Shown: positions 1 to 5,657 of the stretch, one piece after another | Layout of the letters: each line of letters opens with the position of its first letter | How positions within the stretch are numbered: the first letter of the stretch is position 1 | NCBI GenBank assembly: GCA_051651625.1 | Contig: JBOFSQ010000020.1 | Coordinates: 1-7,099, forward strand | Origin: JBOFSQ01 sp051651625 | GTDB taxonomy: Bacteria > Planctomycetota > Planctomycetia > Pirellulales > Thermoguttaceae | DNA: 7,099 nt | Direction: 5' to 3' | Position numbers and translations under genes: made by a program | Notes under the pieces: model-generated | The model's database searches: none | Told to the model about the DNA's origin: nothing | Seen by the model: only the letters and a program-made list of their open reading frames with translations

Positions 1-176
1 GTTCAACGACCGCCGCGACGCTGCGTGGTATTGTGTCTGACAACGTTGCTGGCGACGTGACGTTTGGTTCGTCGTTCAAACGCGGTCACACCGAACTCGG
101 CGGCACATACACGCTGCTCTTCTCGGAGCACTTCACCAACCAAAATGTTGGCTTGGTTGTGAAACGGACGTTTTGA
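1..176 (+). CDS. C-terminal end of an unidentified protein, possibly an outer-membrane or surface beta-rich protein
   Basis: An open frame enters from the left edge (first full codon at position 3) and runs 57 codons to TGA at 174-176. The other two forward frames hit stops within the first 60 bases. The visible tail has many alternating polar and hydrophobic residues, for example GGTYTLLF and NVGLVVKRTF, and ends in phenylalanine. A terminal Phe after an amphipathic strand is typical of outer-membrane beta-barrel proteins and autotransporter barrels, so an envelope location is possible. This is inference from a short fragment; no family was recognised. The gene is cut by the window edge, so its start and size are unknown. 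No T-tract terminator hairpin follows; the next structure is the inverted repeat beginning 57 bases after the stop. Confidence 0.6.
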   Translation, partial: STTAATLRGIVSDNVAGDVTFGSSFKRGHTELGGTYTLLFSEHFTNQNVGLVVKRTF

Positions 177-232
177 TGTGACGTAACCGTTCGCGGCTTG
201 TTTTACCATTTGTCGTGAACGCGGCGTGTTTT

Positions 233-469
233 TTGCCCCGACGGGGCAGCAATCTCAATAACCGGCGGTAAGCGGTATTCCGCGCAACCGCCGGTACGCG
301 ACAAACGAAACTGTGCGTCCCGACGGGACGCTACCAAAGTATCGGTTGTTGGTTTGCAAGGTGGCGTCTTACAGACGCCGATTCTTTGGCGTCGCTACCG
401 GCGGTTGCGCTTGCCGCTATCGCGGCGGCACTTACCGCCGGTTATTGAAATACTGCCCCGTCGGGGCAA
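233..469. repeat. Long imperfect inverted repeat with nested hairpins
   Basis: The two arms are reverse complements in three matching blocks: 233-249 with 453-469 (17 bp, containing tgccccgacggggca), 255-272 with 431-448 (18 bp, tcaataaccggcggtaag), and 282-302 with 391-410 (one-base difference). Between blocks the arms differ in sequence and length, so the element is old or its spacers are free to vary. Its ~88-base centre carries two further perfect hairpins: gcgtcccgacgggacgc at 315-331 and ggcgtcttacagacgcc at 363-379. The two outermost blocks are themselves palindromes. The whole could fold as a long cruciform or RNA hairpin. It resembles a non-autonomous palindromic repeat (REP/BIME- or MITE-like). 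No transposase lies in the window, so the mobilising enzyme, if any, is unknown. Confidence 0.75.
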
Positions 470-576
470 AGACGCAATCAATCCTCAAAGCGTTGCTCTG
501 GATTCCCGTTTTCGCGCCAAATGACGACAAAATTCCGTGAACGGTTATGTTCGCGGATAGGGATTTCATTTTCCGC

Positions 577-692
577 AATCCCGTAGGGATTTCGTTATGG
601 TAGAGAGAGATGACCATAACGCAACTCCTACGGAGTTGTTTTTCGTTGCGCGTCGCGTGCGTTCTACCATAACGGAATGCCTAACGGCATTC
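577..692. repeat. Cluster of three related hairpins with a conserved ccataacg flank
   Basis: Three short hairpins share one design: ccataacg, then a ~7-bp stem with a TAC or TAAC loop. Copy A is on the minus strand (stem 577-582/586-591, flank 593-600). Copy B is on the plus strand (caactcctacggagttg at 622-638, flank 614-621). Copy C is on the plus strand (gaatgcctaacggcattc at 675-692, flank 667-674). Stem bases differ between copies (aatccc, caactcc, gaatgcc), yet both sides change together so pairing holds. Copies A and C face each other, so their flanks form a 12-bp inverted repeat (593-604 with 663-674). A direct repeat tagggatttc (558-567, 584-593) adjoins copy A. No T-tract follows the stems on either strand, so they are not typical intrinsic terminators. 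Confidence 0.75.
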
Positions 693-728
693 GGAAACGT
701 TAGTTTAGATTGTTTGGCAAAGTATGGT

Positions 729-834
729 AGTTCATTTAACCACGAAACACGCGAAAATCCGCACGAAATACACGAACGGCCTTTCGTGAGTTTTCGTGAA
801 GACGTTCGCGGCTTTCGTGGTTAAGAATTGAACT
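729..834. repeat. 106-nt near-perfect hairpin of the 'ccacgaaa' type
   Basis: Position 729-734 (agttca) pairs with 829-834 (tgaact), and ttaaccacgaaa at 736-747 pairs exactly with 813-824. The arms continue inward with repeated cacgaaa-like units separated by mismatches, to a very short loop near 778-780. Long hairpins built from units such as ccacgaaa and cacgaaa are, from general knowledge, frequent in planctomycete, verrucomicrobial and some proteobacterial intergenic regions. Their function is unsettled; non-autonomous transposable elements are one explanation. The copy here lies ~160 bases upstream of ftsH and shows no terminator T-tract. Confidence 0.75.
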
Positions 835-909
835 GCGATTACGCTAGAGTCCCCAGTTTGAAACTTTTTAGCGGATTGGGCTGGGTCTAGTCGCGGCGTT
901 ATGTGTCGG

Positions 910-915
910 TATAAT
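910..915 (+). promoter_or_regulatory. Possible -10 box upstream of ftsH
   Basis: A perfect TATAAT lies 80 bases before the first ATG of the ftsH frame. No good -35 hexamer sits 16-18 bases upstream (887-892 reads ctagtc) and no extended TGn is present. It is therefore only a candidate. A start near 922 would give a leader of 70-100 nt containing the duplicated ggctatgccg repeat and its hairpin. Confidence 0.3.
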
Positions 916-951
916 CCGTGCCATTAGACCTGTTCGGAAACTTACACCTGC

Positions 952-1004
952 ACTGCGGTTCGGCTATGCCGCCCCTCCAAACTGCGGTTCGGCTATGCCG
1001 AACC
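952..1004. repeat. Tandem short repeat ending in a hairpin that overlaps the ftsH start
   Basis: The 20-mer actgcggttcggctatgccg occurs at 952-971 and again at 981-1000. The second copy continues into gaacc, completing the perfect hairpin ggttcggctatgccgaacc (986-1004, 8-bp stem, loop tat). In the first copy the right half is replaced by gcccctcc, so that stem is broken. The first ATG of the ftsH frame (995-997) begins inside the hairpin loop. A third, partly deleted copy is at 3417-3441, sharing the 19-mer gctatgccgaacctgaact (992-1010 and 3423-3441). Confidence 0.75.
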
Positions 1005-3151
1005 TGAACTCAACGCCACCGACGATGCCAACACCTTCAGAATCTCAAAACCAAACCAGTGACGGTAGCCAAATCGTAAACGATTCCACTGCGTCGCCAA
1101 TCGACGACGCCTGCGTCGCTGACGACAAAACGCTCTTCGCCGCTCGTCCTGCGTTGCCGCCTCCCGAAGACGACAAAGGCAAACAGAAAACGCCGTCAAC
1201 TCGTAAACCGCCCAGCGACGGTTTCCCGCTCTGGATGATCGTGCTGGCTATTGTTGGCGGATTTTTGCTGCTCTCGCAACTGCTCGCCCAGCGCGGCGTC
1301 TCGATCCCGATGAGCGACTTTCTGCGACTGGTCGATCAAGGTGCAAAAAATCCCGACGCCTTCATCGAAGTAACCGAAGGAACGCCGCCCGCCACAAAAC
1401 TTGTCCGGTACAGCGATCTGGCAAAGTTGAAAATCAACGCCTACGAAGTGAGCGGCACCGTCACGCGGAAAGTTTTAACGCCACCGCCGAAGTCGCAGAA
1501 AGTTCCCGAAGAAGAACGCGACGTTCGCTTCGTCACCGGACGACAAGGTTTGTCTATCGACAACGGCGAACTTCAGCGGCGTCTCGAAGCGGCGAAGTTT
1601 ACGTTCGAGGCGGAAGGGACGCCCGGATTCTGGCGCGACTTCGGCCCAACGATATTAATGCTGTTAATTACGGTGCCGATTTTGTTCATTCTTTTCGCAC
1701 GCCTCGGCGGCGCGGGGGCGATAGCGTTCGGGCGAAACCGCGGACGCGAAGTTGCACAAGAAGAAGTCGGCATAACTTTTGAAGACGTTGCCGGCGTAGA
1801 CGAGGCGGTTGACGAACTCAAAGAGATCGTCGAGTTTCTCAAAACTCCCGAAAAGTTTCAGCGTCTCGGCGGACGCATTCCGCGCGGTGTACTCCTCGTC
1901 GGGCCGCCCGGAACGGGGAAGACAATTCTCGCCAAAGCCGTCGCGGGTGAGGCGAACGTGCCGTTCTTCAGTCTGTCGGGGAGCGACTTCGTTGAACTTT
2001 ACGTCGGCGTCGGCGCGGCGCGAGTCCGCGACCTTTTTGATCAGGCGAACCGTCGCGGTTCCAGTATCATCTTCATCGACGAACTCGACGCACTCGGCAA
2101 GTCGCGTTCGGCGCAGACGACGAGCGGTGCGTCCGAAGAACGCGAACAAACTCTCAACGCGCTACTCGTTGCGATGGACGGTTTCGACACACAAGCCGCA
2201 ACGATTGTTTTAGCGGCGACGAATCGTCCCGAAACGCTCGACGCCGCACTCTTGCGCCCCGGACGTTTTGACAGGCAAGTTCTCGTTGATCGCCCCGACC
2301 TTGCCGGACGCGAGGCGATACTAAAAGTTCACCTGCGGAAAATCAAAATTGATCCCGCGATAAACATCCGCGACATTGCGTCGATTACGTCTGGTTTTGT
2401 TGGAGCCGATTTGGCTGCGCTCGTTAACGAGGCGGCACTTCTTGCGGCGCGGGCCGAACGCGAACACGTCACGATGATAGAGTTCAATGAAGCGGTGGAG
2501 CGTGTGATGGCTGGTCTTCAAAAGAAGCAGCGAGTAATCCGGCCCGACGAAAAGAAGCGGATTGCGATTCACGAGTGCGGTCACGCGGTTGTCGCGTACT
2601 TTTTGCCGAAGGCCGACAAAGTTCACAAAGTCTCGATCATTCCGCGCGGTCTCTCTGCACTCGGTTACACGTTACAGCGTCCCGAAGACGACCGTTATCT
2701 CGTCACGCAAGAAGAGCTTGAGACAGAGATAATGATACTTCTCGGCGGCACAATCGCTGAAGAGCAGAGGTTTGGAAACTTTTCGAGCGGCGCGAGCAAC
2801 GACATCGAACGCGCAACCGAAATCGCGCGGCGAATGGTGATGGACTACGGAATGAGTCGCCTCGGACGCATTAACTTCCGCGAGAGTCGCCATACGTTTC
2901 TTGGCGAAGCGATGCCGTTTGCGAGTCGTTCGCACAGCGAGAAAACGGCGTGCGACATCGACGTCGAAATCAAATCGATCCTCGCGTCGCTCTTTGAACG
3001 CACGCAACAACTCCTCCGCGACAAAAACGACGACCTCCTCCGCCTCGCCAAACGACTCCTCAAAAAAGAAGTAATCGAAAACAGCGAACTCGAACGTGTG
3101 CTCGGACGGAGGAAGAAAGCGTCGCTATCGGGTGAATCGGCACATAAGTAG
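995..3151 (+). CDS. ftsH: FtsH-type ATP-dependent zinc metalloprotease, membrane-anchored
   Basis: This enzyme unfolds membrane and soluble proteins with ATP and degrades them on the cytoplasmic side of the inner membrane; family members act as hexamers. The 718 residues run in the canonical order: a polar disordered leader (1-75), a first membrane span (~79-98), an extracytoplasmic domain (~99-215), a second span (~217-236), an AAA+ module and a peptidase domain. The AAA+ module has Walker A GPPGTGKT (303-310), pore loop LYVG (335-338), Walker B IIFIDE (358-363) and arginine fingers R421 and R424. The peptidase has HECGH (526-530) and the third zinc ligand D603 in SNDI. All key residues are present, so it should be active. 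Two mild oddities are Cys in the usual HEAGH and Tyr for the usual pore Phe. The start is uncertain: ATG 995 lies in a repeat hairpin, whereas in-frame ATG 1025 lies just past it and removes only ten disordered residues. Neither has a clear Shine-Dalgarno site. Confidence 0.96.
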   Translation: MPNLNSTPPTMPTPSESQNQTSDGSQIVNDSTASPIDDACVADDKTLFAARPALPPPEDDKGKQKTPSTRKPPSDGFPLWMIVLAIVGGFLLLSQLLAQRGVSIPMSDFLRLVDQGAKNPDAFIEVTEGTPPATKLVRYSDLAKLKINAYEVSGTVTRKVLTPPPKSQKVPEEERDVRFVTGRQGLSIDNGELQRRLEAAKFTFEAEGTPGFWRDFGPTILMLLITVPILFILFARLGGAGAIAFGRNRGREVAQEEVGITFEDVAGVDEAVDELKEIVEFLKTPEKFQRLGGRIPRGVLLVGPPGTGKTILAKAVAGEANVPFFSLSGSDFVELYVGVGAARVRDLFDQANRRGSSIIFIDELDALGKSRSAQTTSGASEEREQTLNALLVAMDGFDTQAATIVLAATNRPETLDAALLRPGRFDRQVLVDRPDLAGREAILKVHLRKIKIDPAINIRDIASITSGFVGADLAALVNEAALLAARAEREHVTMIEFNEAVERVMAGLQKKQRVIRPDEKKRIAIHECGHAVVAYFLPKADKVHKVSIIPRGLSALGYTLQRPEDDRYLVTQEELETEIMILLGGTIAEEQRFGNFSSGASNDIERATEIARRMVMDYGMSRLGRINFRESRHTFLGEAMPFASRSHSEKTACDIDVEIKSILASLFERTQQLLRDKNDDLLRLAKRLLKKEVIENSELERVLGRRKKASLSGESAHK

Positions 3152-3161
3152 ACCGGTGTGC

Positions 3162-3411
3162 CTGTCAATTTTTGCAACTGTACATGGTTTTTGAGGAGTC
3201 TCACACAAAGGCACGAAGGCACAAAGAAGAATTTTAACGCGGAAATAGCGGAAGGACGGAAAGACGCAGAAGTTCAGCATTCCGCGTCTTTCCGTTTTTC
3301 TGCGAGTTCCGTGTTCTCTCCTCTTCGTGCCTTTGTGCCTTCGTGTGAGAAAAAGAACCGCCAACGAAGTACGCTGTCATGCGAAACGTGAACGATTACA
3401 AAAATTGACAG
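3162..3411. repeat. Nested palindromic element between convergent genes
   Basis: The outer termini are a perfect 13-bp inverted repeat, ctgtcaatttttg at 3162-3174 and its complement at 3399-3411. Inside lies a ~150-nt hairpin. Its arms 3200-3226 and 3323-3349 match at 24 of 27 positions and consist of alternating cacgaagg/cacaaagg units. The inner stem 3256-3267 with 3284-3295 is exact (acggaaagacgc), and the segments joining them also match imperfectly. No target-site duplication was found at the outer ends. The element fills most of the 288-base gap between the ends of ftsH and the minus-strand lipoprotein gene. Transcripts from either side would fold, so it could act as a bidirectional transcription barrier, but no U-tract follows the stem. 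Similar structures elsewhere are usually regarded as MITE-like. Confidence 0.75.
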
Positions 3412-3416
3412 ATACT

Positions 3417-3441
3417 ACTGTAGCTATGCCGAACCTGAACT
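3417..3441. repeat. Third, partly deleted copy of the ftsH-start repeat
   Basis: Bases 3423-3441 read gctatgccgaacctgaact, identical to 992-1010 at the ftsH start. The preceding actg (3417-3420) matches the head of the same repeat, with most of the left stem arm missing between. The copy covers two bases of the lipoprotein gene's stop codon (3440-3442), so it ends at or just inside that gene. The match shows this sequence is a dispersed repeat and not part of a conserved ftsH N-terminus. Confidence 0.7.
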
Positions 3442-5422
3442 ACTCCTCACCGCCGCCGCGTGCGCTGGTGCGGATGCGGAGTGGAATCTGTTCGATTGCG
3501 TATTGCAACTTGTCGTGGTTGAGATCGGTGACGGTAATCTTGAGCTGATACGGCCCCGGCGAGATCGTCTTCGGAATGGCGACTGGAATGAGGAGGCAAC
3601 TGTCGCGGCGACGCGACTGCGAGGTCTCTTCGGCGGCGATGTTTTCAACGCGAGCAACGACCGTCCCCGCACCGTCAATCAAAACGTATGCCGCCGCCGA
3701 CCGCGTATTGAAACCGAGCGGTGATTCGCGGACGCAGTTGTTCTCAAGTTCCAGATAGAGCGACGCCGTTTCGCCCGCATTGAAGTCGCCCGTGAGCGGC
3801 GTGTACGATCCGAAACCGTACCACTTCTCCACAAAACGCATCTGCTGAATCTTGAGCGGACACTCTTTTCGCAACTCGCTTTGCGCCCGCGCAAGGTGAT
3901 AGATCGCCGCAGCGTTCCGCGACGACGCATCGGGGAGCGAACGCTCGTCGAGAAGCACCGAAAGTCCGAGAAGTTCACTCGCCCAAAACGAACGAGTCGC
4001 AGGATCGATCCCGTCGATAGTTCGCGCGGCCTCGGTCTGGTTGCCGAGTGCGAGTGCGAGAATGCGGAGCCGAACTTCGTCTTGTGTTGACGTCGCTTTT
4101 GTTTGCAAGATTTGCGACGCTTGCTGAACAAGTTGTTGCCAGTCGCCGTCGCGTGATGGAACGCCGCTCCCGTTGTACGCGACTGGAACGATTGACGCCG
4201 ACTCGTTCGCGTTCGCAGTTCCACCGTTTCCGCCGCGCGGAACGAAGACCGCGTTCGGAACACTGTTCGTTGGCGTCGCTTGTGAATTTGTTTGCGACTC
4301 GGTCGACGGAGCAGAATTGTTGTCGCTGATGGTGAGCGTCGTCGCAGGCGGTGCGAGTACGGGCGGCGTGAGTACGGGCGATTCGGTTTTCTCTGCTGGC
4401 TGCGTGTTCGCGGCGGCTGTGTCTTGCGGGACGATGGCGACGGTCGAAGGCGAGAGCGGACGCGGTGGCATTGTTGCTGTTGGCGTCGTTGCTGGCAGCG
4501 GCGGTTTCGCTTCGGGCGACGGCGATGCGGCGGCGACGGGCGTGATCGGTGGCGTCTCGTTTTGGGAGACGTGCTGATCGGCGTCGGTCTTTGGCGGAGA
4601 CGGGATGAGAACGGTGCGTGCGAACGCGACCATACTTTTGTAGAACGCGGGATCGGCGTCGGCGTCGATCTTGCGGAGTTCGCTAATAATCTTGTCGCAC
4701 TTGTCGCGGTCAACCGAATCGGCGTTAACCGACTCAACCTTTCGGAGGTCGGTGAGTAGCTGTGCGATTTCTGGCGAGTCTTGCGGGAGCGACTCTGGGA
4801 CGAGTTCCGCCTTCGGCGCGTCGGCAGATTCGGCGACCGTTTTCTTGCGGAGCGCGGCGGGGATACGCGGTTCGGGCGGTGGCGGTGGCTGTAGAACCGC
4901 CGAATCGGTGTTCGAGTTAACTGGTGACGACGTGGGTGCAGGTGGCAACGGCGCGGCGGTTGTCTGTGGTATTACTGTCTGTGGTGTTGGTGCGGTTGCT
5001 TGTGCTGCGGCGGAGCGTGCCGCAAGAAGACCGGTCGTTGCTGGGGTTGGTGCCGGTGGCGGAGTTGTGAGACGCGAACCGTTCGCCACTGGTGATACCG
5101 CGTTATTCGGTGACGCCGAACGCCCCGATGTTGTTGAGGCCGCTGGTGTTGCCGACTTCTGCTCGCGTGGTGTCGATTCGCACGGCGTTGGGGCCGGACT
5201 GCGGTCGCTTCGCTGGCTGCGTTCGGTACGTTCTTCGAGTCCGTCGGCGTCGCGCTGGAATGCGCCGAGCAGTTTCGTCATCGACATACCGCCGCGTCCA
5301 TCGGTGCTGGAGCAGCCAACCATTCCGATGACGGCAACTAGCATCGCTCCGCAACACACCGAAAACGGTGTCGCTTGGCAACGACGTTGTGATAGATGTT
5401 GTGACAACTTTGATAGCAGCAT
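3440..5422 (-). CDS. Putative Pro/Ala/Thr-rich lipoprotein of unknown function, planctomycete-like C-terminal domain
   Basis: The product has 660 residues. A basic N-terminus (K5, R13, R14), a hydrophobic stretch (26-35) and GMVGC with C37 suggest a signal peptide cleaved by signal peptidase II and lipid attachment. Met at -3 of the lipobox is not ideal. Then follow a low-complexity Pro/Ala/Thr/Ser region (~75-200), a short predicted helical segment (~210-275), a second Pro/Thr-rich linker (~275-400), a helical segment (~425-520) and a C-terminal part rich in predicted beta strands (~520-655). That last part includes WYGFGSYTPLTGDFNAGE and SPGPYQLKITVTD, and suggests an Ig-like sandwich. The segment GIDPATRSFW onward recalls an uncharacterised family I associate with Planctomycetes; this is memory, not a search. 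No catalytic motif is visible. The N-terminal part may span the periplasm or contact the cell wall. It is transcribed away from the SGNH-like gene and toward ftsH. No clear promoter or Shine-Dalgarno site was found. Confidence 0.8.
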   Translation of the reverse strand: MLLSKLSQHLSQRRCQATPFSVCCGAMLVAVIGMVGCSSTDGRGGMSMTKLLGAFQRDADGLEERTERSQRSDRSPAPTPCESTPREQKSATPAASTTSGRSASPNNAVSPVANGSRLTTPPPAPTPATTGLLAARSAAAQATAPTPQTVIPQTTAAPLPPAPTSSPVNSNTDSAVLQPPPPPEPRIPAALRKKTVAESADAPKAELVPESLPQDSPEIAQLLTDLRKVESVNADSVDRDKCDKIISELRKIDADADPAFYKSMVAFARTVLIPSPPKTDADQHVSQNETPPITPVAAASPSPEAKPPLPATTPTATMPPRPLSPSTVAIVPQDTAAANTQPAEKTESPVLTPPVLAPPATTLTISDNNSAPSTESQTNSQATPTNSVPNAVFVPRGGNGGTANANESASIVPVAYNGSGVPSRDGDWQQLVQQASQILQTKATSTQDEVRLRILALALGNQTEAARTIDGIDPATRSFWASELLGLSVLLDERSLPDASSRNAAAIYHLARAQSELRKECPLKIQQMRFVEKWYGFGSYTPLTGDFNAGETASLYLELENNCVRESPLGFNTRSAAAYVLIDGAGTVVARVENIAAEETSQSRRRDSCLLIPVAIPKTISPGPYQLKITVTDLNHDKLQYAIEQIPLRIRTSARGGGEE

Positions 5423-5657
5423 GGAGCAGCTCGAAAAATCGTGCGCGAAAAACGGCCCGCAATCTCAACACTCAAGAAGGCGAGACACTGGGATTGTGAC
5501 GAAAAATCGCAAGGACTGCAAGAGGGAAATTTCGCAGGTGCGATGTCTTGGGCGGTTTGGGTGGCACGCACTTTTTCTTCTTGACTTCGCGGCGCGGTTT
5601 CTGTACGATTTCTGCGAGACTGTTCCTGCCCACGCTTTTCAGCACACAACCAACACT
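5423..5657. promoter_or_regulatory. Divergent intergenic control region
   Basis: This 235-base gap separates two divergently read genes and must hold both promoters unless they are read from afar. The plus-strand promoter candidate is listed separately. On the minus strand the best pair I see is ttgcag with cacaat 17 bases later (around 5492-5520), matching consensus at three and four positions, which is weak. No operator-like long palindrome or riboswitch was recognised. Confidence 0.4.
5581..5609 (+). promoter_or_regulatory. Sigma70-like promoter for the SGNH-like gene
   Basis: TTGACT (5581-5586) and TACGAT (5604-5609) are separated by 17 bases, the optimal spacing. They match the -35 and -10 consensus at five and four of six positions. 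The predicted transcript start near 5616 would give a ~42-nt leader, making ATG 5658 the first start codon. No Shine-Dalgarno sequence precedes that ATG. Confidence 0.45.

Larger units (their letters stand above)
177..994. other. Gene-free, repeat-dense intergenic region
   Basis: This ~820-base stretch carries no credible protein or RNA gene. Short open frames at 313-540 and 597-824 run through palindromic repeats and give Arg-rich, low-complexity products with no recognisable domain. From left to right the region holds a long inverted repeat (233-469), three related hairpins (577-692), a long near-perfect hairpin (729-834), a possible -10 box (910-915) and two copies of a short repeat (from 952). 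Positions 470-560 and 835-905 show nothing convincing beyond a weak bulged stem (844-856 with 881-890). Such density suggests mobile or REP/MITE-like elements gathered in a non-coding gap. Confidence 0.7.

Noticed and set aside
234..468. Intrinsic terminator for the upstream partial gene
   Set aside because: The GC-rich hairpins here have no T-tract on their 3' side on either strand; the T-run at 229-234 precedes the stem.
577..692. CRISPR-like array from repeated ccataacg units
   Set aside because: Copies are in mixed orientation, repeats are only 8 bp, spacing is unequal and the 'spacers' are self-complementary.
313..824. Short plus-strand frames at 313-540 and 597-824
   Set aside because: Both pass through palindromic repeats; the products have no domain, signal peptide or convincing start context.
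835..951. Possible tRNA or small RNA upstream of ftsH
   Set aside because: No T-loop GGTTCRA consensus or cloverleaf arms were found; only a weak bulged stem (844-856 with 881-890) is visible.
3158..3391. Small open frames across the convergent intergenic region on both strands
   Set aside because: They translate the arms of the long hairpin, which explains their being open and their matching reversed composition.
3679..4737. 352-codon minus-strand frame overlapping the lipoprotein gene
   Set aside because: It is extremely Arg/Ser/Pro-rich, as expected of a shifted frame in this GC-rich, linker-coding DNA. The 660-residue frame has the signal peptide and ordered domains.
4671..5657. A 329-codon open stretch on the plus strand continuous with the SGNH-like gene, which would make a 762-residue protein
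   Set aside because: It is antisense to the N-terminal half of the lipoprotein gene, is Ser/Gly/Ala/Val low complexity with no domain, and the hydrolase domain with its membrane span begins only after 5658, where a plausible promoter also lies.
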